Below are positions 38,344 through 46,808 of a stretch of 64,000 nt of DNA, piece after piece (the first letter of the stretch is position 1; each line of letters opens with the position of its first letter). Location of the stretch: assembly GCF_014534655.1 (NCBI RefSeq), contig NZ_JACVVD010000003.1, forward strand, positions 558,001 to 622,000. Reading direction: 5' to 3'. The notes below the pieces were generated by a model, which ran no database searches, was not told where the DNA came from, and was given only the letters and a program-made list of their open reading frames with translations. The stretch is from Paenibacillus sedimenti. Lineage in GTDB: Bacteria > Bacillota > Bacilli > Paenibacillales > NBRC-103111. Both the position numbers and the translations under genes were made by a program.

Positions 38344-40455
38344 ATGAAACATCAACTAAATCGCGTAAAGCAGATAGGCAAGCAATGGTTACCGCTATTA
38401 TTGACCGCAATTATTCCTTTACTGCTTATGGAAGCCTTGAGCCGCGGACAATATCTTGAGATTTTATCCTGGGGCGCCCATCACCTGATGGAACTTTTCT
38501 TTAACGTTTGGATCGCTCTCGGTTTCTTGTTTCTGTTCATTGCTGCAATCGGCCGAACAAGAGTCGCCTACTGGTTATTTTCGGGGCTTCTGATCATACC
38601 GGCCCTTATAAGCGGCATTAAACTAAAAATATTGGGCGTCCCTCTCACACCCTGGGATCTCGCTCTAGCGGGCGAAGGGTCCGATATGGTGAAATATATC
38701 AGTAATTTACTGAATGTACGTACGATTATCGGCCTGCTCATATTCATCGGACTTAGTTACCTGCTCCTCTACCGTACTAGTTTGATTGTGAAGACAACAG
38801 CATGGAAAGAACGCGGAATCTTTGCTGTGCTTGCCTTATTAGTGTTAGCCGCAGTATATACAGATAAGCCCTTGCCTGTACAGAAATGGCTAGGCATCAA
38901 AGCTGATACTTGGAATCAGGTAGAGAACACCCAAACTAACGGCTTTGCACTTGCAAGCTTACTGAATACGAAATCGATGTTAAATGATAAACGCGAAGGT
39001 TATGATGATAAAGCGATTGCGGCGATCGTCAGTCAGACGCCTAATCCGGATAAAGCCGGAAGTGTTTCCGGTAACGTAAAACCTAACGTGATCGTCGTAC
39101 TTAGCGAAGCTTTTTGGGATCCGACATTGATCAAAGGCGTGCAGTTCAGCCGTGATCCGATTCCTTTCTTCCACAAATTGCAGGAAACCGTAACGAGCGG
39201 TTGGATGCTGTCGCCGCAATACGGCGGAGGTACGGCGAACGTAGAATTCGAAGTGCTTACCGGTAATTCGATGCGTTTCTTGCCGCAAGGTTCTGTTGCT
39301 TATAATCAGTTTATTACGAATGAAGTAGATTCTTTAGCCAGTATCTATGCTCGGCAAGGCTACACGTCAACGGCGATAAGCCCTTTCCATAACTGGTTTT
39401 TCAATAGTAAAAAAATATATGAGGATTTCGGTTTTTCCAAATTCATTCCGATTGAGTATATGAAACCAAATTATTCCGGCCCTTATATCGCTGACAACGA
39501 AGTGACGACCAACATCATTCATACAACGAATTTAAGCGACGGACCTGATTTCGTGTTCGCCAATACAATGGAAAATCATTTCCATTTTTATCCGGGTAAA
39601 TTCCCGAAAAACACCATTGATGTCAAAGGCGATATAGCCCCTGCCTCTCAAGGCATGCTGGAAACACTGGCACAGGGAATCAGCGCGGCAGATAATATGC
39701 TAAAAGAGCTCGTTGATTATTATGCGAAATGCGGCGAACCGACGATCATCGCTTTCTGGGGTGACCATCTCCCCGCATTAGGCGATGATTACGCCACATA
39801 CATCGATACCAAATATATTAGCGGTAAAGATGATCCGGATTTCTTGAAAAAAATGTACAGCGTCCCGCTTGTCGTTTGGAACAATTTTGATACGAAACGG
39901 AAGGATAAGCTGAACATCAGCCCCTCTTTCCTGGGTCCCTATTTGATTGAATTGTCCAAGCAGCAAGGCAGCTATTATACGGATTATTTGCGGGAGCTAT
40001 CCAAGAAACACCCTATTATTCCACCCAAAGACCACTATGCGTCAATGAATATTAAAGAAGAAGATCTAACAGATTACGAAACGCTTCAGTACGATATTCT
40101 GTTCGGAGATCGTCATGCTTACAAAGATTATCAAACTCCGATCATCGATTCGCGCTACATGCTAGGTTACGGCCCGATTACGATTGAAAAAGTTGATGCG
40201 GATACGCAAGATTTGTCCGGACAATCAAGCGTAACGATATCCGTAGGCGGTAAAAACTTTCCGCCGCTCGGCGTCGTAACGCTGAACGGCAAACCGCTGC
40301 CGACGACTTGGCAAGACGAACACGCATTGACAGCCGTGGTCGAAGGCGATGCGCTGAAGCCCGGAAATTGGGACATCCAAGTTCAAGTGAAAGATTCCAA
40401 AGAATCCGTGATCGGTAAATCGAATACGCTGCCTATTCATATGGGCGGGCGATAA
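38344..40455 (+). CDS. LTA synthase family / phosphoglycerol transferase, paralog 2
   Basis: A 703-residue paralog of the protein at 29626, alike throughout. Five N-terminal helices (with LKILGVPLTPWDLAL) precede the catalytic domain: LSEAFWDP, Thr297 in GGGTANVEFEVLTG, and FWGDHLPAL. The tail from about residue 620 (SVTISVGGKNFPPLGVVTLN, then NWDIQVQVKD) has the alternating pattern of a TIG-type domain. GGAG lies five bases before the ATG at 38344. Two such genes 8 kb apart suggest duplication and use on different surface polymers or in different conditions. Confidence 0.88.
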   Translation: MKHQLNRVKQIGKQWLPLLLTAIIPLLLMEALSRGQYLEILSWGAHHLMELFFNVWIALGFLFLFIAAIGRTRVAYWLFSGLLIIPALISGIKLKILGVPLTPWDLALAGEGSDMVKYISNLLNVRTIIGLLIFIGLSYLLLYRTSLIVKTTAWKERGIFAVLALLVLAAVYTDKPLPVQKWLGIKADTWNQVENTQTNGFALASLLNTKSMLNDKREGYDDKAIAAIVSQTPNPDKAGSVSGNVKPNVIVVLSEAFWDPTLIKGVQFSRDPIPFFHKLQETVTSGWMLSPQYGGGTANVEFEVLTGNSMRFLPQGSVAYNQFITNEVDSLASIYARQGYTSTAISPFHNWFFNSKKIYEDFGFSKFIPIEYMKPNYSGPYIADNEVTTNIIHTTNLSDGPDFVFANTMENHFHFYPGKFPKNTIDVKGDIAPASQGMLETLAQGISAADNMLKELVDYYAKCGEPTIIAFWGDHLPALGDDYATYIDTKYISGKDDPDFLKKMYSVPLVVWNNFDTKRKDKLNISPSFLGPYLIELSKQQGSYYTDYLRELSKKHPIIPPKDHYASMNIKEEDLTDYETLQYDILFGDRHAYKDYQTPIIDSRYMLGYGPITIEKVDADTQDLSGQSSVTISVGGKNFPPLGVVTLNGKPLPTTWQDEHALTAVVEGDALKPGNWDIQVQVKDSKESVIGKSNTLPIHMGGR

Positions 40456-40465
40456 TACGTGCACG

Positions 40466-40497
40466 AAATCCCCTGACCGCCCGCGGTTAGGGGATTT
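40466..40497 (+). terminator. Terminator between LTA-synthase-like paralog 2 and MFS gene
   Basis: AAATCCCCT / AGGGGATTT stem extended inward by ACCG / GGT, followed on the plus strand by TTTTTG. It separates convergent genes and may work both ways. Confidence 0.82.
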
Positions 40498-40508
40498 TTG
40501 TGTGCGCA

Positions 40509-41891
40509 TCACGTTGTTTGTACAATTGCCGTTTGTCTCGTTCGGTATACATAGTAGCTAATTACGGCGAGCAGGAGGATACCTGCTATTCCCCAGAATA
40601 TATTCGCATATACGTCAGCAGGCGGAAGCGATTTTTGCCACGCGATACTCTTACCGCTCATCGCTACACCGAATGCGCCGCCGACGAATTGGATCAATTG
40701 AGACAGCCCCATCCCGGCCCCAATTTGCTCTTTGGGCAGGATGCGCGACATTTCATTCGACAGGCTTGTCGTTAACATCGTTACGCCTATACTCATCGGA
40801 ATATAGATGAATAGAATGCCAATTGGTGAAGTGCCGGACAACCATCCGAATAATACAGCCCCCGTAAGCAGCAGCAAGCTTCCTGCACGGAGCATGTAAT
40901 GATTGCCATACCGGTCGATCATTCGGCCAATTGGATTGGATAAAAATGCAGATAGAATCGCGCCCGGGAAAATCAATAGCCCCGTCATCGCCGAACTTTG
41001 CCCGAACAATCGGGTTAACATGAGCGGCATCAAGAATAAGGTCGCAAAGTGAGCGGCAAATGCGGCAAAACCCATAAAGGTGAGCAGCATATAAGACCTA
41101 TTGCCCAGCAGCTCAGGTTGTACGAAAGGCTGATCATTACGCTTAATGCGCATCCAGAACGCAAGTAAAAGCAAGATTCCAGCACCCAGCGCCAGCAGGT
41201 TGCCTGTCGTCATGAATAGCAACAGACCAGTTACCCCGATTCCGATAAACAAGGCACCCGCAAAATCGAAACGGACATGATTCCCCGCTTCTTTAGGAAG
41301 CAATTTATATAAAACAGGCAGTAATAGTATAATCAGACTCGTGATGATAAACAGTCCATTCCAGCCCCAATACTGGGTGATGACGCCTCCAACTACGGGT
41401 CCAAGCCCCATACCAAACGTAGCCGTGGAAATAATCGCCGACATCGATCTTCCCCTTCTGCTCAAGGGAATATAGCGGGTTACGAGCACAACGCCTAACG
41501 CAACTCCTGAACCGGCGCCAGCTGCTTGCAGCAATCTTGCAGATAACAACATGACAAATGTATGGCTGAATATACCGAGCAGCGATCCTGCGCCGAGGCA
41601 AGCGATTCCGATCACAAACAGCCTTCGGACAGACAAATAATCGGATAAGCGGCTGTACGTAATGGAGGATAAGGCGAAGACGATCGAGTATCCGGTGACA
41701 ATCCAAGAGGCGGTTGTCGAGGACAAACCGAAATCCTTCATAATTTGCGGCAGCGCGACATTAAACATCGTTGTATTCATCACGATCAGCATAACGGCCA
41801 CACTCCAGAAAACAAGGACCAGCCCTTCTCTCAGCACTATGGAATCTGTATGTGGGGCAGCTTGGGGTTTTGCCGTATTCGTAGTGGTCAT
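40509..41891 (-). CDS. MFS drug-efflux-type transporter (DHA2 family), second copy
   Basis: A 460-residue transporter with 14 predicted helices, similar in build to the pump at 28.0 kb (motif A as YSRLSDYLSVRRL; GLGPVVGGVIT). AGGAGG lies 10 bases ahead of the ATG at 41891. A perfect palindrome covers the promoter, so a repressor that binds the pump's substrate is likely; no TetR or MarR gene adjoins. Substrate unknown. Confidence 0.88.
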   Translation of the reverse strand: MTTTNTAKPQAAPHTDSIVLREGLVLVFWSVAVMLIVMNTTMFNVALPQIMKDFGLSSTTASWIVTGYSIVFALSSITYSRLSDYLSVRRLFVIGIACLGAGSLLGIFSHTFVMLLSARLLQAAGAGSGVALGVVLVTRYIPLSRRGRSMSAIISTATFGMGLGPVVGGVITQYWGWNGLFIITSLIILLLPVLYKLLPKEAGNHVRFDFAGALFIGIGVTGLLLFMTTGNLLALGAGILLLLAFWMRIKRNDQPFVQPELLGNRSYMLLTFMGFAAFAAHFATLFLMPLMLTRLFGQSSAMTGLLIFPGAILSAFLSNPIGRMIDRYGNHYMLRAGSLLLLTGAVLFGWLSGTSPIGILFIYIPMSIGVTMLTTSLSNEMSRILPKEQIGAGMGLSQLIQFVGGAFGVAMSGKSIAWQKSLPPADVYANIFWGIAGILLLAVISYYVYRTRQTAIVQTT

Positions 41892-41910
41892 GCAAGGTAA
41901 CCCTCCTTTA

Positions 41911-41940
41911 TTAATTGTTCGAAAATTATCGAACAATTAA
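41911..41940. promoter_or_regulatory. Perfect 12-6-12 palindromic operator over MFS promoter
   Basis: TTAATTGTTCGA and TCGAACAATTAA are exact reverse complements with a 6-base centre, beginning 20 bases before the MFS start. On the minus strand TTGTGA-N16-GATAAT runs into it, so the palindrome covers the likely -10 box. Arm length fits a TetR- or MarR-type dimer. Confidence 0.7.
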
Positions 41941-41970
41941 ACTTTATCACAATCGTTTTCCATATACAAG

Positions 41971-42010
41971 GAAAAAAAGAAAAGCCGCATCTACAAGTAT
42001 AGATGGGCTT
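41971..42010 (-). terminator. Terminator after the Gfo/Idh/MocA gene
   Basis: AGCCCATCTA / TAGATGCGGCT stem with one mismatch on the minus strand, followed by TTTCTTTTTTT; 24 bases after the stop. Confidence 0.78.
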
Positions 42011-42033
42011 CTCGATCTGATGATGTAAGCATA

Positions 42034-43053
42034 TTATAGCGAAACGATTTTACCCGTTGCTTGCGACTCGAATGCCGCCAGGATTACGTTCAGCGAACGC
42101 ATTCCTTCTTCTCCGGAAATGCGCGGCTCTTTCCCTGACAGAATGCTCGCGACGAATTCGTCAATAACGCCGCTGGAAGTTTGCTTCTCATTCGTTGCGA
42201 TTGCTCCGACTTTATAACGCTCAACCGTACCATCTCGCAGCTCAACGATCACTTGATCTTCCGGATGTGTACCGATTTTCATGACGCCATTCTCGCACCA
42301 TAAAACTGTGGAGTTATCCTCACCTTTATAGTACGTCCAGCTGGCAACGAGAGAACCGATTATACCGCTCTTCATGCGCAGCACGCAGGTTGCATTGTCG
42401 TCCACTTGCGTACCTTCTTTGTGCAGCGTTCCGACGAAAGCTGCCACTTCAGACACTTCATCGCTGAGCAGCCAGCGGATCAAGTCGGATTTATGTACGC
42501 CGAGGTCGCCCATTGCGCCCATAATCGCTTCTTCTTTGCGGAAGAACCAGCTTTCACGACCGTCAACGCTCCAGCCTTCAGGTCCGGGATGACCAAAGGA
42601 GGTGCGGAATGTCAACACTTTGCCCAGCTTGCCGCTGTCCAAAATCTCTTTGGCTTTCACATGCGGCGGCATTAACCGTTGGTTGTGACCAACCATTAGG
42701 AATACGCCGTTTTTCTTCGCCGCAGCGATCATCGCTTCCGCCTCTTCAGCGGTCGAAGCCATAGGCTTCTCAACAAGCACGTGTGCCCCTGCATTAGCCG
42801 CTGCAATGGATACTTCCGCATGGAGGAAGTTCGGCGTACAGACGCTGACAGCATCCACTTTTTCTTGCTTGAGCATTTCCGCATAGCTGCTATACGCTTT
42901 ACCGCCATACGTTTTAGCGTAGTGCTCTGCTCTTTCAATAATCGGGTCAACGAATGCGACCAGCTCCACATTAGGATTCCAGCCGTACTCCGGGATGTGT
43001 CTATGTTTGGAAATGGAGCCGCAACCTACGACGGCTACTTTAATTTTACTCAT
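42034..43053 (-). CDS. Gfo/Idh/MocA family oxidoreductase
   Basis: A 339-residue NAD(P)-dependent sugar or inositol dehydrogenase. The nucleotide loop GCGSISKH, the catalytic-type EKPMA, and the C-terminal beta-sheet domain (GAMGDLGVHKSDLIRWLL with the active His) are present. It follows the sugar isomerase gene by 24 bases; this pair plus an AraC regulator is a common small module for catabolism of inositol-like or ketosugar substrates. The exact sugar cannot be told. Confidence 0.9.
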   Translation of the reverse strand: MSKIKVAVVGCGSISKHRHIPEYGWNPNVELVAFVDPIIERAEHYAKTYGGKAYSSYAEMLKQEKVDAVSVCTPNFLHAEVSIAAANAGAHVLVEKPMASTAEEAEAMIAAAKKNGVFLMVGHNQRLMPPHVKAKEILDSGKLGKVLTFRTSFGHPGPEGWSVDGRESWFFRKEEAIMGAMGDLGVHKSDLIRWLLSDEVSEVAAFVGTLHKEGTQVDDNATCVLRMKSGIIGSLVASWTYYKGEDNSTVLWCENGVMKIGTHPEDQVIVELRDGTVERYKVGAIATNEKQTSSGVIDEFVASILSGKEPRISGEEGMRSLNVILAAFESQATGKIVSL

Positions 43054-43077
43054 GATTTGTTGGTCTCCTTTATATTA

Positions 43078-43854
43078 TTAGTTGCGAACAATTGTGTAGT
43101 GCTCTTTCACCCAGTTTAAACTATTAGCAACGCTAGTTAAAGGCGGCTTCTGACAGTGATCCTGTTCCACAACCAGCCATTCCACACCAGCTTGCTCTGC
43201 TGCTGTGATGACCTTCTTCAAATCCACGTTGCCGAGTCCGAGCTCCAACGTGATGATTTTGCCGTCTTCGTCTTTGCTAAAGTCTTTGAAGTGAACGAGC
43301 GGCAAACGTCCCGCATATTTCGCGATATAGGCTAATGGATCTTGGCCGGCGAATTGAACCCAACATACATCCATCTCCACGTTGATTGCATTCTCGCCTG
43401 TTTTGGCGTATATGGCGTCAAATACGAATTCGCCTTCAATGTTCACATGGAACTCGAAATCGTGGTTATGATATAGGAATTGAAGTCCCTGTTTTTTGGC
43501 TTCTGCCGCGAAGGTTTCGAACTCGGCAATAAGTTTAAGCCATTGTTCCGCAGTTTGACGCTCTTCATTGAATACACCCGGGCAAATGATGTATTTCGCT
43601 CCGAGCGTGAGGAGATAGTCTATCTCTCCTTGCAGGTTGTTTCTCAAATTGTCTAAACTCACATGTGCGCCAATCGCTTTCAGACCGATCTCATCCAATA
43701 ACTGCTTCAGCTGCTCAGCCGGTTTACCGAAGTAACCCGCGAACTCGACGCCCTCATATCCCAAGGTGGCTACTTGGCGCAGCGTACCTTCCATATCTTG
43801 AGCCATGTCATCTCTTAACGTATACAATTGCAATCCAATGCCAATACGTGCCAT
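43078..43854 (-). CDS. Sugar phosphate isomerase/epimerase family (xylose isomerase-like TIM barrel)
   Basis: A 258-residue TIM-barrel protein (GIGLQLYTLRDDM start; YHNHDFEF; INVEMDVCWVQFAG; HFKDFSKDEDGK; LVVEQDHC) with the Glu/Asp/His metal set of the IolE/IolI/TagaturonateE group. The ATG at 43854 has GGGGAG nine bases ahead; longer in-frame starts overlap the divergent regulator's promoter. First gene of a two-gene operon with the oxidoreductase. Confidence 0.9.
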   Translation of the reverse strand: MARIGIGLQLYTLRDDMAQDMEGTLRQVATLGYEGVEFAGYFGKPAEQLKQLLDEIGLKAIGAHVSLDNLRNNLQGEIDYLLTLGAKYIICPGVFNEERQTAEQWLKLIAEFETFAAEAKKQGLQFLYHNHDFEFHVNIEGEFVFDAIYAKTGENAINVEMDVCWVQFAGQDPLAYIAKYAGRLPLVHFKDFSKDEDGKIITLELGLGNVDLKKVITAAEQAGVEWLVVEQDHCQKPPLTSVANSLNWVKEHYTIVRN

Positions 43855-44006
43855 TTCGCTCTTCTCCCCATTCATTCGCTCATTTTTGTAAGGCGGTCGT
43901 GAAACAACAATTACCAATATGAAATTATTATAACGGACCGTAGCTTCATATGACCATTCACGATATAATTGAAACATCTCCTATTTGGCTACGAAAGGTG
44001 AACGTA

Positions 44007-44798
44007 ATGGAAACGGAACTGTTAACCTGCGGCTATTCCTACCATATGGAAAGGTTCGAAGTCAACAGCAAAAGCGGACTTAACTCTTATCTTTTTCGAT
44101 TACAAACGGAAGGGATCTGCGAAGCGCTCGTACAAGGGCGGTTCCGCCAGATAGAAGCCGGCGATTTAATGCTTTTTAAGCCCGGCGACCCTTATGAGTT
44201 GCGCATTGCGGAGCAACCTGACGGCAAAATCGCAAGTGGCGACTACTATCTCTTCTGCAAGGGCACATGGATAGACCGCTGGTGGAACCGCAGCACGAAG
44301 CCCGAATGTAGCCGCATCGACCTGGACCCGCGGCTGATCTCGCTTTGGCGGCAGCTTATTCTCGAAAAACGAAGAATGGAAGAGGAAAACCGTGAGCTCA
44401 GCGGCTATTTACTGCAAGCGCTATGCTTGTACCTGGAGCGTGCCGCTACAGAAACCGTTTCCCTGCAAGGCCGACCTTTCACGGGAACGCGCATGAAACG
44501 GTTTATCGAGGCCCATGCGACCTCGACGTTCAAGATCGAGGACGTCGCAGCTCATGTCGGGCTAAGCGTCTCCCGCGCTGTGCATCTGTTCAAGGAATGC
44601 TTCGGCAAGACGATGATGCAGTACGCCCTTGAAGTGCGCCTCTCCAGCGCAGTAGAGCGCATGCATGACATCTCGATGTCGCTGGAGCAAATCGCACTGA
44701 GCTGCGGCTTCGGCAGCTATCCGTACTTCCACCGGGCCTTCAAGCATAAGTTTGGGATCTCTCCCAAAATGTACCGGCTGAAGGCTCAGCAGAATTAG
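44007..44798 (+). CDS. AraC family transcriptional regulator
   Basis: A 263-residue regulator with an N-terminal cupin-type sensor (RQIEAGDLMLFKPGDPYEL) and the two C-terminal helix-turn-helix motifs (IEDVAAHVGLSVSRAVHLFKE; LEQIALSCGFGSYPYFHRAFK). AAAGGTGA precedes the ATG at 44007. Divergent from the isomerase/oxidoreductase pair 152 bases away, so it very likely controls them. Confidence 0.9.
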   Translation: METELLTCGYSYHMERFEVNSKSGLNSYLFRLQTEGICEALVQGRFRQIEAGDLMLFKPGDPYELRIAEQPDGKIASGDYYLFCKGTWIDRWWNRSTKPECSRIDLDPRLISLWRQLILEKRRMEEENRELSGYLLQALCLYLERAATETVSLQGRPFTGTRMKRFIEAHATSTFKIEDVAAHVGLSVSRAVHLFKECFGKTMMQYALEVRLSSAVERMHDISMSLEQIALSCGFGSYPYFHRAFKHKFGISPKMYRLKAQQN

Positions 44799-44809
44799 CC
44801 GAGGGCGGC

Positions 44810-45439
44810 CTATGAAGGTTTCACGGTGCGCAGCAATTTAATGCCGAGAGCAATGAATATAATACCCGTCAGCTTATTTAAGTACTTCGCCATCGAGCCC
44901 GAACGCAGTCTGCGCGAAGCCAATTCCGTGCCGAGCACGATTAAGCAGCACCAGAGGGTCCCGGTCGTAATAAATGTAAGACCCAGAATGAGAAACGGAA
45001 TTGCGCCGTACGAATTATCGGCCGACACAAACTGCGGTAAAAACGCCAAGTAAAACAAAGCGACCTTGGGATTCAACAAATTCGTCAAAAATCCTTGCAT
45101 GTAAATTTTGCGGTTTGCGGTCCGTTCCATTTGTTTCATGCCAGACGCGTCAGATTTCGAGCGCAAGGCTTTGATCCCCATATAGATCAAATAGGCTGCT
45201 CCAATCCATTTAATAAGCTGGAAAGCAAGCGCGGACTTCATCAAAATGAGTGAAAGCCCGTAAGCGGCAAGCACCGTATGCACGATCGCTCCGCTAATAA
45301 TGCCGAAAACCGACATCATCCCGGCAGCTCTGCCCTGAGCTAAACTTCTCCCCAGAATATAGAGCGTATCACTCCCTGGCGTGATATTCAGTACCACGCA
45401 CGAAACCAAAAATACAGTGTAATGATCAATCCCCAACAT
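44810..45439 (-). CDS. LysE/RhtB family amino acid exporter
   Basis: A 209-residue protein with six helices and the family opening VVLNITPGSDTLYILGRSLAQG. Exports amino acids or related small molecules by proton antiport. It converges on the AraC gene with an 11-base gap; substrate unknown. Confidence 0.92.
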   Translation of the reverse strand: MLGIDHYTVFLVSCVVLNITPGSDTLYILGRSLAQGRAAGMMSVFGIISGAIVHTVLAAYGLSLILMKSALAFQLIKWIGAAYLIYMGIKALRSKSDASGMKQMERTANRKIYMQGFLTNLLNPKVALFYLAFLPQFVSADNSYGAIPFLILGLTFITTGTLWCCLIVLGTELASRRLRSGSMAKYLNKLTGIIFIALGIKLLRTVKPS

Positions 45440-45816
45440 GCGAATCCATCTCCTTCAACTCTATATATACCTATAAGATAACATAACGAAGGATACCGTA
45501 AGCTATAATTTTTTACACACAATAACAAGAATTTGACACATTTTTTTGAACTACAACAAATCCTGGGGCGTCCATATAGTGTTGGATTAAAAATGGAAAT
45601 ATCAATCTGCAATAATTGAAACATTTTAATACGAACATTCGTAATAAAGTCTAAGCAGGAAAAACTATACAAAAACCAGACTGAAACTGGAGGAATTCGC
45701 CGAATAAAGTATAAAACCAACACATTGTTTTAAAATTGTAAAACTATTTTAATGTTACATTAATAATCCTCATATATGCTTATTGATATATCCAAATCTT
45801 AGGATGGTGAAAATCT
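45440..45816. other. AT-rich intergenic stretch
   Basis: No gene seen in these 377 bases. It holds the upstream regions of two divergent genes and a perfect palindrome TACGAA-CA-TTCGTA at 45630-45643, which does not match the Bacillus LexA box because the centre is too short. Confidence 0.5.
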
Positions 45817-46044
45817 ATGAAAATGTTTATTACAATTCAAAACAAAACCGTGCCTGTCTACTCCGATGAGAAAAATAAAAAGAAATTCAACTTATTGAAA
45901 TCAGCACTGGAAGCGAAGGTCAGCAAAGGCAGAAATGCGATTAAGAAATGCTTGGATTCCATCATCAGCATTGAGATTATTGGTTGTGAAGCGATTCTCC
46001 ACTCTCTGAACGAGCGTGATTCACTCGCCTTATCTCTCTATTAA
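45817..46044 (+). CDS. Small hypothetical protein, Lys-rich
   Basis: A 75-residue soluble protein, basic in the middle (DEKNKKKFNLLKSALEAKVSKG) with two Cys. GGATGGTGAAAATCT precedes the ATG and a very strong terminator follows 13 bases after the stop, so it is a free-standing transcript. I do not recognise a family. Confidence 0.6.
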   Translation: MKMFITIQNKTVPVYSDEKNKKKFNLLKSALEAKVSKGRNAIKKCLDSIISIEIIGCEAILHSLNERDSLALSLY

Positions 46045-46057
46045 TCTGTTGTTGGCA

Positions 46058-46100
46058 CAAAAAAAGGAACGCGTTTCCCTCGGGAAACGCGTTCCTTTTA
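46058..46100. terminator. Strong bidirectional terminator
   Basis: A perfect 14-bp stem GGAACGCGTTTCCC / GGGAAACGCGTTCC with a 2-base centre, A run before and T run after, lying between the convergent small protein and DinB genes. Confidence 0.93.
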
Positions 46101-46107
46101 TTTTATC

Positions 46108-46620
46108 TCACAGATATCTCTGTTGGATCACATTTAGATGATGCTGGGCGTGTCCGGCAATAATATAGGCGAGTGAACGAGCGGTTACGTCCCTCTCGCT
46201 TACATTGCCCGTCCGCTCCCATGCTGAGTCGGGGATCGTGCCAAGCAGTGTGAAAGTAGCTTTTCGAACGGCTACGAAATCCTCAAGCAGAGCCTTTAAC
46301 GTAAACTCGCTGAACGAGCCATTGGCTATTAGGATATCTTGATCAAAACCAGGCAGCTTGGTAAAATCCCCGCGTGCAATGCGCATCATACGATAACTCA
46401 TCACACGCTCAGTATCGGTCATATGCCCCAGCACTTCTTTCAAGCTCCATTTGCCCGGTGCATAACGCCCTTCACCCTTTTCTTCAGAAAGCTGGGAAAA
46501 CAGGTCTTTAACTTCATCAAGTTGATTGCGAAGAAATTGATCATAGTCTTCATCAGGTACAGCATCGATATAAGTGGAAAAGTATGGCGCGTACTCGTTG
46601 CGGTCAGGTCTTTGCAACAT
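46108..46620 (-). CDS. DinB family protein
   Basis: A 170-residue four-helix-bundle protein of the DinB/YfiT group. Metal-type His residues occur in EVLGHMTDTERVM and the end AGHAQHHLNVIQQRY. Often linked to bacillithiol-dependent chemistry or stress. The ATG at 46620 follows GGGAG by 10 bases and gives the common start MLQRPDRNEYAPYF; an ATG 21 bases upstream is possible. Confidence 0.88.
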   Translation of the reverse strand: MLQRPDRNEYAPYFSTYIDAVPDEDYDQFLRNQLDEVKDLFSQLSEEKGEGRYAPGKWSLKEVLGHMTDTERVMSYRMMRIARGDFTKLPGFDQDILIANGSFSEFTLKALLEDFVAVRKATFTLLGTIPDSAWERTGNVSERDVTARSLAYIIAGHAQHHLNVIQQRYL

Positions 46621-46808
46621 ATCAATCAGTCTCCCTTCCATGATAAAATTATTTCTATCATACCTTATCGTGGAAAAATTCGGAAGTAGTTCGACCAAAT
46701 GTAGTCTGTTGGAACAATTGACGGAAAGGATTTCCAGTAGATATGATAGAATAGTATAGTAGAATCACCCACATTCTAACAGTTCATCTACGAAAAGGGG
46801 ATCGTGCG

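Noticed and set aside
45630..45643. TACGAA-CA-TTCGTA as a LexA/SOS box
   Set aside because: The Bacillus SOS box needs CGAAC-N4-GTTCG; the centre here is too short and the nearby gene is not a known SOS gene.
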